Positions 28,801 through 42,400 of a stretch of 64,000 nt of DNA are shown in pieces. The stretch covers positions 2,782,501-2,846,500 of the forward strand of contig OX439043.1 of the NCBI GenBank assembly GCA_949317995.1, read 5' to 3'. The DNA is from Acholoe squamosa. Its lineage: Eukaryota > Annelida > Polychaeta > Phyllodocida > Polynoidae. The notes below the pieces were generated by a model, which saw only the letters and a list, made by a program, of their open reading frames with translations, was not told the DNA's origin and did no database searches. The position numbers were made by a program, and so were the translations under genes. Position 1 is the first letter of the stretch. Each line of letters opens with the position of its first letter.

Positions 28801-31526
28801 ATTTCTCAATAGTGCTCTACAAAGGTTTGAAACCTAGATGTAAATGCACCCAAGCCCAGTCCAATGTAACATCCATCAGCTGGGTTGCCTGGGTGGGGTG
28901 GGGTGCAGTGGTCACAGTGAGGGTCTCAATGGTTAAGCTTCACAGTGGACTGAGTGACCTGGGAGTGGCGCAGTGTCTGCTTACAGATCGGCGGGTCTAT
29001 GGCAACCTGAAAACGGCCAGCTCAGTCCTCCTTTAAAATCGACACAGTGACATGGACATATCTTAAAATCGACACAGTGACATGATAATTTTTTAAAATC
29101 GACATGGGAAATTGGGGACCCCCATCAAGGGCCCCAGTATGGGTCAAGGGTCACCCATAGGGTATTATATAGATAACAAGCGGTATGTGTTACACAGGTA
29201 GGCATGTATAGTGGAAGTATGGTTTAAGTATATAACATAAGCACAACTTTATTCATGAAAAAGTTACCCTTTCTTGCCACATGGATCTATAGAATATATT
29301 CTTTCTTAGAAAACTTTAATTTCCTCAGATCTTTGAGGGTCTTTTTCTCTGGTATGCCATTGTCTGTAAGATAGTTCTGGATGGTATGCCATAACTGTAT
29401 TTCCCTAGAGTATTTTTGTGGATTAGGCTATAAGATGAAGCTTTCATCGAATGGAGTTAAATGGTATCCAAAGCGGCAAACAGGATGTCTGCTTTTTCTG
29501 CAAGTGGACCTATGGTTACGAGTCTGACCCAGAATAGCTTGTCTATAAAAACAAGTTCTTTGTTCTCTTGACCTTGTATGTATTGTGGTGCATCTTTGAC
29601 CCACACCAACATATGAATATAGCGAGATCCCCAATGTTTGAACTCGACTCTATAATAGTGGACTTCTATCTAAAATAAGATTCAGATAGTCAATTGGTTT
29701 ACCCCCCCCCCCCAATTATTTGTCTTTATGGTACTATGATAAGTTTCAACTGGTACCATAATCTCAGAGACTCACCTTGGGCTGTAGATATGAGGAGAAC
29801 CAAGGAAGCACATGTTCACTGTACTAGGTCCTAGGTTCCACTGCCTACCCTTTGTCCACATGGCTGCAGGGGTCACACTTTGGGGGTGCAGGGAGGACCC
29901 TGGAGGCACCCTGAAGGGGTTGGCCCCAGTGTCCAGTCTCCAGGAGGGGCGTCACCCCACAGGCGCCTCCTGCACCCCCCTACACGTATCACGGTACTGC
30001 TGCACAAAAAAACAACAAAGTCAACGTCTCAATCTTTGATATGCATTGGAATTTTCTCTTTTATTTCCTACAAAACAATACCTAGAAATGCAACAGAGTA
30101 CTTGTTCAGACAAAAGTAGTGTTCATTCATGACAAAGACACATATATAATCTTTAAACCAGTATTGACTATGCATTCCTTCTGCCAGACAATAGAACATA
30201 TTGGTTACTGTGTGTGTGTGGTAGTAACATCCCTGTGAATATACAAGTTGTACCTTTTCCCTTTCATCAACGACAGGCAGAATATAAATTCATAGAGAAT
30301 TGTATATCAGTGAAAACAGTGGAGGGTGGTGTGCCTAGTTATCTCTCATTCTCACCTCCCTGGACATGTGCGTTATAGCCCGCAACTTTTATGGACAGAT
30401 AAACCTGGATGGAATTACATAGTATCAATTGAATAAAACACATTGAGCAGTTGCTTGTGAGAAACAGAAATGAAGCAATAAGAGGATTCAAATTCATAAA
30501 AGGAGCAATCTCTCTATAACTTTCAGTGACAGCATATCTATTGTGAAAAGAGTATTGTACTGGAAATAATTATACATGCATATCATTTTTGAATTTTCTT
30601 GAAAGTTCAACCATTTTCATTTTGTATTAATACTGTTGCCATGTTTAAAACTTTGCATTAGTTGATTACACTGACATGCATTCTTTCTCTGGGGTGAAGT
30701 GAGCCTTGTATGCTTGTACACATTCTATCCGCTATGTGACTGAATTAAAGTGACATTTGATTTTAGAACATTATAAGCCTTTTGTGTAAATTTATATGAC
30801 TTGTCAATCCTGTAAAATTCATGGCTATTCAAAGTTGACTTTAAAATTCTGATTATAAGTTTCCTTTTATTATATAAAAAAAGTTTTATTGGCTGCATTC
30901 CATAAACATTATCATATAAACATTTGAGAAATAATAATAAAAAAAAATCAGTCTTGATAAAGGAAGTCACATATCAATAAATATAAGTCATCATATAGAA
31001 ATAGCAATTCTGGATCTGGTGTATGATATTCATATGCTGCGATATAAACATAAGCCGGACACATCCGGATACGGCAGACGTATGTATACACCCATGCTAT
31101 ATGCCATAGCTATACAAATAGATGCACAACAACTGATCTGGTGAAACCATGACCATAGTCCAACACACAATGTCAGTATATAATTAAATGTTCAAGACGG
31201 TCGGATGTTTTCTGTTTGTTTCCCCCACACAATGGAAACTCGACTGTACAATAATAAGATGATGATATTATTAACAGAGGATGACGTATTATGAAATATC
31301 AAGTTTACTGAATACATAGTGATAATATTATCTACTGATGCTGCTGAAATAATGAAAACAGAAACAGGTGTGGGAACAAATTGTCCGTCAAACGGATGAA
31401 GATGGAGGACAAGACACACTCTGGTTGAGCTGTGTTGTCGACACAGAGCAGTTTGCGGTTCCAACGCGTGATGCGGGTGTAGATCTCCTTAAGGACTGAT
31501 GATACATGCCGACATTGAAGGGTTGG

Positions 31527-31584
31527 CATGATGCACCAATGACGTGCTGGCGAGTAGACTGTAGCACTTCATTGGTGTATCATG
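31527..31584 (+). repeat. Palindromic MITE arm (TTAA-type family)
   Basis: CATGATGCACCAATGA at the left pairs with TCATTGGTGTATCATG at the right, with GTGCT/AGCAC inside. Same hairpin as the elements at 57.6, 58.5 and 59.6 kb. Confidence 0.75.
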
Positions 31585-32890
31585 ACAACTAATGAGCATG
31601 CTCTAGTCCTGCAGTAGCTGTAAAAGTATATGTACATGCTGTAGAGGATGAGCATGTTGACAGGGTGTGTATACAGTAGTAGTTCTGAGTGAGGCCTGAG
31701 GGGGGCAGCAGTGGTTCTCGTTTGTACATACGTATAATTCACATGCACGTTCACCCACGGTGGGGCGCGGAATGATCACAGATCTCTGCATGTTGATATC
31801 TAATCAATGAACTGCCACTCGACTAACAAATTAATTAATTAACATCTCAAATTCAAAACAACCAATCCGTGGATGCCGAAAAGAATCCAGTTTATAATCT
31901 TGATTTAATTGGATCATCATTGATTTCATGGTTTAACTGTCCATAATTTAATCAACATAATGAAGTATAATACACATATATGTAAAGATCATCCACTTAA
32001 TAAATGGCCACAATTTTATATATTTCACAATTAATTCATTGTTTATAATTCTCATCAGATAATGAAATAGACAAATAGAAAATGTGAAGCAGCCATGACC
32101 TCTGCTTTCTTTCTATTACATTTTCAACCATTCTATCATTTACTCTGCTTCCATATCGAAATGTGCAGGGTGTATACAAGTCAATTTCATCTCACCCTAG
32201 TAAATCTTTACTATAATTAATGTACAATATAATTATGATTATATTCGGTACTGGTGTCCACATGATCTCGATTAGACCACGCTCACTTTCCGTGTGTCTG
32301 GATGAATGCTGACGGGTGATATTCAAACACGCCTTTCGGTCAGTGGGTCCCATTTTATTTACACATTATAACATATCTACAAGAAATGGCAAACAGGATG
32401 ATTTTGGCATGAAATACTTACAGTATCTTGCTCTAATTGTCAGGGCACGTATTGCACTTAAACGGTAAGTAACCCTACCCCTGTAATATTACCCCGCATT
32501 GCCGCCCAAGTAATCACCAATCCCACTAGGTGGAAGCTTCGTGCAATTTGAAGATGTTCACCACATCTCTGGGACTGTTATTCATGCACTCCTTCCTGGG
32601 CACTTGCAAAATATCATAATCAGATCTTTTTACTGCACATCACAATTTTTGAATTAAACTCACTCCAAGAAGACATTGTCTCCCGGGGTGCTTCCTAAGG
32701 GTATAACAGAGACACTCAAAGTACCTGACATAATTAGTTCATTGAGTCTTTGATTTGTCTGTGGTGCTCCTTGTCTGATATTTTTGCTTCTAGATCACAG
32801 TCCACTAGGCATCAACAAACTTGTGTGTATTTTCAAGGTGTCGTGTGCCTTTGAGTGATTGGTGTATTCAGCGCCGCTACATGGGCAGAT

Positions 32891-32892
<2 letters not shown>

Positions 32893-32957
<65 letters not shown>
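32893..32957 (+). repeat. (TA)n microsatellite
   Basis: About 32 uninterrupted AT dinucleotides. Confidence 0.95.
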
Positions 32958-32962
<5 letters not shown>

Positions 32963-33306
32963 CCTGGCAGGTCTAACATAAGTCTGACTGCATTCTCTGC
33001 AGGTCTGGCCTGAGACGGAGACTGCTCACTCTGCCTGCAGTCAGTCTGATAAAGCAGCATTCACCACTGGACGATATAAAGGACGATCCACTGACTGATC
33101 TATAATAACACGGTGTGAAGTCCATCCATCACTGAGCTATAATCAGGGGGTCTATTATTCCTGGTTACACAGCCCCCACTTGCTGCTTCAGGACTTCATC
33201 ACAAGGTGGCGCACCAGTACTGCTGCTTCTGCTGCCACTGATGCCATGAAGCGGCAACTGCACGGTAATGTCTGTCATTGCCATGGCTACAAGGTGGCAC
33301 CTGCCA

Positions 33307-33497
33307 TCATGTCTCCTTGGGTTCACGGAATTGTGTGAAGACTTGGGCGAAGCGTTTTTTGTCGATAGTCATGTTGATGGAGTCAATGCTCCTGAAGAGC
33401 GTGTCGGCGGGAATGTTTTCTGGTAGCTTGGTGAGGAACTGTGCCAGGTGGATGAAGTCGAGCGATACCAGGATGTCTTCATACATCTTTAAGATAC
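33307..33497 (-). CDS. TBC1D14-like: TBC gene terminal coding exon
   Basis: [34 protein letters not shown], then a short tail ending in TGA (33309-33307). Acceptor ATATTCAG. Confidence 0.93.
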
Positions 33498-36400
33498 CTG
33501 AATATAATAAAGGCAAACAATAATCAGAACAGACAGGGTATGGAGACTGTAGCTCACTTGATTTAAAACCTCACTTGAACTGCGAGGGAATCTGACACAC
33601 GTAAAATTTAGTTTGAAAAGAGGAAAAGAATAGTAGAAGGTAAAGACAATTTTCAAGATCTAATTCATAATGAATGAAGTTCCATGCTGATGTAAGTTGT
33701 CTTACTACTTTCGAACTTTTAGTATCAATTCAATATATACCCAGTGCAGTTCGGAAAAGGAATTCCTCCCCGTCTCGACAGAAAACATCCCAGACACGGC
33801 TTGCAACATCAAACGGCAGGGACTTGGCATACAGCGTAAACATCCTGTAAAAGGGAACAACAGATGGTTGTAAACTTTCATTTAATTGCAGCCTTTAACT
33901 TATCACTCTACTGTAACAAGCATATGAATGTAATTTTACCTCATAAGGAAAGGTCTTCCAAACTAGTTCTACTATTCGGAACTACATTACCTAGAATGTA
34001 TGATATAATCAAGTTAAGATAAAGGTAGAAATGATAAAACTAATTTGTGATATTGTTCCTTGAACTAATAATGGGGAGTCAGCAAATATGCTCCTCCATG
34101 TTTCCAACATATTTCTGGGAGCCTAAACAATTAAAATATGATAGGATGTGTGGTTTTTGATATACGGCTCGATACCTACCAGTCTATGATGTAGAGGTCA
34201 GGTGTGAGACCTTGCTTCTGAAAGACTGCAAATAGTCGTGGCAGGTTCTCCTTGAAGAACTCCTCGTACGTCAGGAAGTAGGACTTCATCTTGAATCGTC
34301 AACAGTTTAACGTTATGAACACAGGGTGGATGAGGTATTGATCAAGATGTCTCATGTACATAACCCTTGTGGCTATTCTACAATGACAATATTTACAAGG
34401 GGAAGCAACATCTTTCCTTAGTAAAGACTCCTGTCAGTATCCTAAGCGATATTCTGCTACTTAATTTTGAGGGCTTCCTTCATTGGAAAAAGTAAGGCCT
34501 TCTCAAAGGTACATGTTAATCCTAGAGGGAAAAAGTCTTGAAAACTGGAGATCTTTTTCAGAAAATTGAAAGACGTGCATTGGCACAAACGGCTCAGGGC
34601 TACTTTTCCCGCATTTTTTGAAAGGTGTCCAAAGCGTCTCACTTTTAGACGCTGTTTTTGAAACAAATAGGAACAAAGAGAGAAAAGTCCAGCCCGGAGG
34701 TAAACCTATGGAGGACTGGATTGGTGAAAATATTTTTATGAAATGACTTTTTTTCTTCTTTAATTTTGTATGAACTCATGGATGGATTTTTGAATTTTTT
34801 TCTTTACTGTAAGTAAAGACTGATATATGAACTACTCATGTATGGTAATTTTATTTATTTACATGCTTTATTTCTTGTAGAAAATTGAGATTGAAAATTG
34901 TATAACTGCCTTTTTGCCAATGCCACCACCTACCCGGTGGTATAGACTCAGGGTGGTCCCTGAGCCAATAATCATTAGAGGATAGGCCATGATGTCAAAG
35001 GCTAGCAGGTATACAAAATCCACAATATCTACATACCAGGCTCTCGTCTAGTCTGAAGAAGGCAATCTGACACGGCCGGTTCAGCAGGTTGGCGAAACAG
35101 ATGAAGGCATCATCAACCTCCATATTGAGTAAGAGGACAGCGGCAATGAACGACATACCTTGTACCTGGAAGCAGATATAACACATTGTCATTATCGATA
35201 AAATTTATTTTGTGGAAAATCTTCCCCCAGGGTGGCCCCCAGGATTTTTTTTTACAAATCCCGGGGGTCACCCTGGGGGACAATTTTCCACAGAATACTG
35301 ACCAAGTATAAGTTGCTCAACCCACTATCCTGCTTAAGCTTGGAGACCCTTGGATACTGTCCTCTACAAAAAAAACCCACAAAAAAACAGGTAGCCACCA
35401 GCGGTACCACAGCTTTGTGAAGTCGCAAGTTTCACCTGATGAGGCCCCAGGAGGGCCGAAACCCTGACCTGCCCCCAATACAACAGCTGGATGAGGGGTG
35501 TTCAAATAGACTTACTTCCCACAACTTAAACTGGTTTTTAGGATACCATTTTAAACCAGGTAACGTTGGTTCCTCCCAAATGCACATTTGGGAGAAACAT
35601 ATATGGTTAACCACACCCCACTAGGTCTTACCTATTGTAGATCTACGGGGCTGTTAGGTTGGTACAGAGATAGGTCTTACCTATTGTAGGTCTACGGGGC
35701 TGTTAGGTTGGTGCAGAGATAGGTCTTACCTATTGTAGATCTACGGGGCTGTTAGGTTGGTGCAGAGATAGGTCTTACCTATTGTAGATCTACGGGGCTG
35801 TTAGGTTGGTACAGAGATAGGTCTTAATTTTGTAGATCTACGGGGCTGTTAGGTTGGTACAGAGATAGGTCTTACCTATTGTAGATCTACGGGGCTGTTA
35901 GGTTGGTGCAGAGATAGGTCTTACCTATTGTAGATCTACGGGGCTGTTAGGTTGGTACAGAGATAGGTCTTACCTATTGTAGATCTACGGGGCTGTTAGG
36001 TTGGTACAGAGATAGGTCTTACCTATTGTAGATCTACGGTGCTGTTAGGTTGGTGCAGAGATAGGTCTTACCTATTGTAGATCTACGGGGCTGTTAGGTT
36101 GGTACAGAGATAGGTCTTACCTATTGTAGATCTACGGGGCTGTTAGGTTGGTGCAGAGATAGGTCTTACCTATTGTAGATCTACGGGGCTGTTAGGTTGG
36201 TACAGAGATAGGTCTTAATTTTGTAGATCTACAGGGCTGTTAGGTTGGTACAGAGATAGGTCTTACCTATTGTAGATCTACGGGGCTGTTAGGTTGGTGC
36301 AGAGATAGGTCTTACCTATTGTAGATCTACGGGGCTGTTAGGTTGGTGCAGAGATAGGTCTTACCTATTGTAGATCTACGGGGCTGTTAGGTTGGTGCAG

Positions 36401-39400
36401 AGATAGGTCTTACCTATTGTAGATCTACGGGGCTGTTAGGTTGGTACAGAGATAGGTCTTACCTATTGTAGATCTACGGGGCTGTTAGGCTGTTAGGTTG
36501 GTGCAGAGATAGGTCTTACCTATTGTAGATCTACGGGGCTGTTAGGTTGGTACAGAGATAGGTCTTACCTATTGTAGATCTACGGGGCTGTTAGGTTGGT
36601 ACAGAGATAGGTCTTACCTATTGTAGATCTACAGGGGCTGTTAGGTTGGTGCAGAGATAGGTCTTACCTATTGTAGGTCTACGGGGCTGTTAGGTTGGTG
36701 CAGAGATAGGTCTTACCTATTGTAGATCTACAGGGCTGTTAGGTTGGTACAGAGTTGCACATATCTACAACAGTTGTAGTGGAGAAATGCCTCAGTATGG
36801 CACACTAACTACACCTAGTGTTATAGTTTGCAACCAGAAAATCCCACACCACTCATTCTTCCACATAGAGGGCAGCACTGAGTGGCAGGGTGGCAGCAGA
36901 CGAGGTGTTCAGGCAGCGGTTTTCTAACCATATGCAGTACATTGTGGGTGGGGGTGACCTCGAACGCTAACTACACAACCTTAGCTTGTTCCCTCTACCC
37001 CTCTCCACCCCAGCCATCTCTTGGTAGGTACCAGTGGTTAACTATGCTTGGGAGGGTAGTAAGTTGACTCAGGGATCAACATTGACCCACATGGGGAGGA
37101 CCAATAGGGGGTGGCCATACAAACCAGCATTGATCCCTCGGCTGTACTCCGAACGCCTCGAGTGTAGGGAGGCTACATGCACAATTTAGCCTACACACAC
37201 ATAGGTCTGTTTTAGCTGAGTCCCCTAGCCAATCAGAAGAGAGGTAACATAGGATTCAGAAGGCGGGAAGGGATCATAACATTTTTTCACCCAATCACAG
37301 GGTGAGATACAAAATGGTCTAAGCCAATCAGAGGGCAGCATTTCCAGTGAAACCATGCGGTGACACGGGGCCCCAAGCCTATTACGCGGTGCGTTCGGAG
37401 TACGGCCGAGGGATCGATGCTAGTTTGTAAGGCCATCCCCTATTGGTCTGTCCCATGTGGGTCATTGTTGATCCTGTAGTGAACTTACTCTGCTCCCAGG
37501 TGTAGTAAAGGTCTGGTACCTAGCCAGACCTGGCTGGGGTGGAAGAGGGAGGAGGGAACCAGCTGAGGTGGGGTAGTTAGCATTCCAGGTCACCCCCACC
37601 CACAATGCACTGAATCTAGTCAGAAAACTGTACCCCGAACGCCTCGACGGTCTGTGGTAGTGAGCGACCAACGTCTACTCGTCATTATCGATAAAAGGCA
37701 AGTTCATGGTAGGGCCATAGTGAATGAATAGCCGCATCTTCCACAATTCACTAATTCTGATTACTCATCATTTTTTTGTTTTATTTTTACAGAAATGTAT
37801 TTACGATGACTATGAAATGCAGGGCTGAGAAAACCTTTCATTCATATAGCCTATTCAACTGCTTCTTCCACACATATAATTGTACTCACATAGCCGACGT
37901 CAGGTCGGTAGCAGGCGTAGGCTCCCAGCAGTCCTTGTAGAAGCTCGTAGTAAGGCCCTCCCTGTAACAAATCACACTCCATGCTATACTTTGACGCAAA
38001 GATTCATGGCTTCACCTGGTGTAAACATTGTATCTAATCTTATTTTTAATAGTCAAAAAAATATCCATTGTATGAAATCATTATCCAATTATGATTAAAG
38101 ATTTTAATGATTTATGATGCTACAACTAGACATAAGATATGCAGAAAGGATATATGATATTGGGGGTGTGCAACACAGGGTTTTCTTTTTTCTTTTTATT
38201 AAACACATTTAGGAACTCTTCAGTCAGTCATCTGATGAATCATTGAAATCATGGAGAGGAGCCAATCTTAACTGTAGACATTTTTACCTTTTGGAATATA
38301 CATAGTTGTGGGAAGGTTCTGGAAACATCAAGTTTGATAACCTCCACGCTGCCTTCTTTACTTGACGAAGGCTCCGAGACTGAAAAATACAAACATTGCG
38401 ATAAAGTTACAAATCTATGCATGCAATATACTAATCAAATACAATATTAGAATAAGGGAAATCTCAGTCCGTGAATTAGATATCGGCAGATAGACTTCAT
38501 TATAAGAACATATTTGCCTTTTTCACTCGCATTTCAAAAATGTGTAAATGATAGCCATTGCTGAATTTATATATTACCATAATCTTCCACGTATTAGGCA
38601 CATCTTATATGCAAGGATTTGGTTCTCCCTGGGTCCGCAAGGGGACACCAAGAGCTTTCTGTTGATATATTACACTCCTCCTAAGTCATAATATTACAAA
38701 AGCAGTCCTGGGGGGTCCCAGCTACATATAGATTTTTAAAATTTTTAAAATCCATTCAGTAGAAGGAATGTTATGAATTTTTGATATTTTTGACTATATT
38801 TTAAAACTAGCTGCGTCTTATACGCAGGAGATTGCGGTAAGCAAACAAATGGATAATCAAACACTGAAAAGTAAACTACCGTAATCTCCCGCGTAGAAGA
38901 CGCGCTGCGCGTATAAGACGCACCCCAAACCTAGCACATGCATTTTCGCGTATAAGACGCACATTTTAATGCTGAAATTTGTAAGATTAGTACATTTCTA
39001 TAGAAAAATTACCCCTCGTATAAGGCGCACCCCAAACTCAAGGCAATGTCCCTCCCAAGTATAAGACTCAGCAGCATTTTGTTTGGCGTATAAGACACGC
39101 TTTATACGCGGGAGATTACGGTATAGTACGAAATGCACCTCACCTTGTGAACAGATACTGTCGCTGTCACCAGCGTCCTGCATCAACTTTAACCGGTCTT
39201 TGGCACGGTTCAGGCAAATCTCATACAACTCTGGAATAATGAAGTAATAATTGATGTTATATGAATGTAAAAATTTAATTGAGCTGTACTACAATTTTAT
39301 TTATAGATCTAGTTTTGGTGCTTATATTTCAACACCCCATAACCCCCGGCACTTATTCTAGACCACTGTTTTTCAATATCTACTGCTGAATTGCAACGAT

Positions 39401-42400
39401 ACAATAGTTATTCAGACCATTAATTGTTTAACAACAGGGGGGGGGGGGCTGGTGGGTTTGCACGTGGACACGCAAAAAAAATATCGGCCCTCCCTCTTGA
39501 TGGGTCAACATTTTTTTTACCCCCCCACCAGGGGCCGGAAATCGTGTGCAAACGCACCCTTTTAACCTATAGTAACGCGCTGGCTTTTTCGCTGAAAACA
39601 GGTGAAATTATTTTGACCCCCCTGGTCAAGGGGTCGAAAAAGTTCTGGCCCCCCTCAAACCCACCAGCCCCCCCCCCCCCCGTTGTTAAAAAATGATCAC
39701 TCCCTAAGGTTGCACATCTTGCACCAACTCACGGCTTCTCGGGGCTGTTTGTTCGAGGCTAGGCCAATTTTTCCCTCTTTGTTGTTTACTTTTGGGTCGT
39801 CTATCATACCCCAGAGGCAAAACCAACTTCAAAATCGGTAAATGAGGGTCTGATTTATTCAAATCTGGCATACCGGTTATAGTAGATTAAATCAGCTAAA
39901 TATTGAAGAAATTTGGGGTTAAAAGTAAACATAACAAATAGAGAAAATTCAGGAGAACCTCATAGAATCAGTGGCGAGATGGCATGAGTTGCTGCGAGAA
40001 ACGTAACCCTAATGGGTTGAATTGGTGATGTTATAAGAGCTATTGTAATAATCAGATAAAGTCAGTGTTGCCACCATTCAGTGACTGTGTAGATGACTGA
40101 GATGGCCTACAGGAGCACAGAGTGGTTAGGGGAGGGGACATGTTGTTTGACCTGTGGCTATCTGACTGTTATATAGATACCATGAGGCGCATGCTAATTT
40201 AGAGTTGTGTAGGTCAGGTATTACGCAGCACACAAAGTGACCGATCCCTGACCCTGAGACGCCTTACTTCATGTACCTGTCATTCTCTACACACCTTTGT
40301 ACAGGTGAGGCTGCACAGACAATTGCATCAGGACGGCATGATGCCTCAGTGATGTCATGATGCACTGATGCAGATTTGGCTGTCATGATGCACCAATGCA
40401 GTACTTGGTGTCATGATGCACTGATGCAGATTTGGCTGTCATGATGCAGCAATGCAGTACTTGGTGTCATGATGCATCAATGCATCACTTGGTGTCATGA
40501 TGCAACAATGCATCACTTGGTGTCATGATGCACCAATGCATCACTTGATGCATCACCAATGCATCACTTGGTGTCATGATGCATCAATGCAGTACTTGGT
40601 GTCATGATGCAGCAATGCAGTACTTGGTGTCATGATGCACCAATGCAGTACTTGGTGTCATGATGCACCAATGCAGTACGTGGTGTCATGATGCACCAAT
40701 GCAGTACTTGGTGTCATGATGCAGCAATGCAGTACTTGGTGTCATGATGCACCAATGCAGTACTTGGTGTCATGATGCACCAATGCATCACTTGGTGTCA
40801 TGATGCACCAATGCATCACTTGGTGTCATGATGCACCAATGCAGTACTTGGTGTCATGATGCATCAATGCAGTACTTGGTGTCATGATGCATCAATGCAG
40901 TACTTGGTGTCATGATGCACCAATGCAGTACTTGGTGTCATGATGCACCAATGCAGTACTTGGTGTCAGGATGCAGCAATGCAGTACTTGGTGTCATGAA
41001 GCACCAATGCAGTACGTGGTGTCATGATGCACCAATGCAGTACTTGGTGTCATGATGCAGCAATGCAGTACTTGGTGTCATGATGCATCAATGCATCACT
41101 TGGTGTCATGATGCACCAATGCAGTACTTGGTGTCATGATGCACAAATGCAGTACGTGGTGTCATGATGCACCAATGCATCACTTGGTGTCATGATGCAG
41201 CAATGCAGTACTTGGTGTCATGATGCACCAATGCAGTACTTGGCTGTCATGATGCAGCAATGCAGTACTTGGTGTCAGGATGCACCAATGCAGTACTTGG
41301 TGTCATGATGCACCAATGCATCACTTGGTGTCATGATGCAGCAATGCAGTACTTGGTGTCATGATGCACCAATGCATCACTTGGTGTCAGGATGCAGCAA
41401 TGCAGTACTTGGTGTCATGATGCACCAATGCAGTACTTGGTGTCATGATGCACCAATGCATCACTTGGTGTCATGATGCAGCAATGCAGTACTTGGGGTC
41501 ATGATGCACCAATGCAGTACTTGGTGTCATGATGCAGCAATGCAGTACTTGGTGTCATGATGCACCAATGCAGTACTTGGTGTCATGATGCACCAATGCA
41601 GTACTTGGTGTCAGGATGCATCAATGCAGTACTTGGTGTCATGATGCACCAATGCAGTACTTGGTGTCATGATGCACCAATGCAGTACTTGGGGTCATGA
41701 TGCACCAATGCAGTACGTGGTGTCATGATGCACCAATGCTGGGACATTCTTACAGTCAAAATGAGTTTGTAAGGAGCCACAGATTATCTCGTACCTTTGG
41801 GTAGAGGAATTTATCTAGCACTGGTGTAGTTATCAATGGTACAAGTATATTGTCTACAACTACCAAAAATAAAGAGCAATGAGGGGAGGTGGAGTTAATA
41901 GTAAACACAAAAAGAAAAGTATACGAAATAAGAATATACAGAAAATCTGGAAGCCCACAGGTTAGAGACTGGAGAGGCCCATGCTGTCTCCCTGTATGGT
42001 GGTCACGTGGGTAGATGCTTCAACCTGTCATGTGACCTGAATAACTAGGACCACAATCTGACCCCTCCTTGCCCCTCCCTCACAGTATGTAGGTATGTGT
42101 GACCCCCCACCCCCTCCCCACACACAAAGAGGGTTTAGGAGAGGTATGTACATTACCATCACTGTGAGGATAGCGATGTCCGTAAAGCGCTTTACGGATC
42201 TCGATTCGGTTGAGCGACTTTGGGGCCTCCTATACTTAAGCATTGCAACTGATGTCCAAGGTTTTACCTGCACATTCCAGGAAGACAGCCTACAGGTCTA
42301 CCAGGAGAGGAGCGTTCGGGTGAGTTTACCCCTGTACTATGTGCATCATGCATTGTCAACTTTCATGAAACTTGTAATTAGCTCAAGTAGTAATGCTTTC

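Larger units (their letters stand above)
28801..33306. other. Intergenic, no gene confidently seen
   Basis: About 4.5 kb downstream of the TBC gene. Minus-strand frames at 29428-29634 and just below it (29290-29427) read like protein in places (LKDLRKLKF, SKKEYIL) but are split by a stop and match nothing I know. Also present: a C-run at 29702-29713, AT-rich stretches at 30400-31000 and 31800-32100, and the 31020-31140 segment rich in short palindromes (CCGGACACATCCGG). The 3' UTR of the TBC gene should lie just below 33306. Confidence 0.5.

Noticed and set aside
29290..29634. Neighbouring gene exon on the minus strand
   Set aside because: Two short protein-like stretches separated by a stop, no splice sites or homology that I can support.
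40334..41738. 28-bp direct repeats as a CRISPR array
   Set aside because: Repeats are head-to-tail with no unique spacers; the surrounding DNA is a eukaryotic intron. The same applies to the 37-bp and 50-bp arrays.
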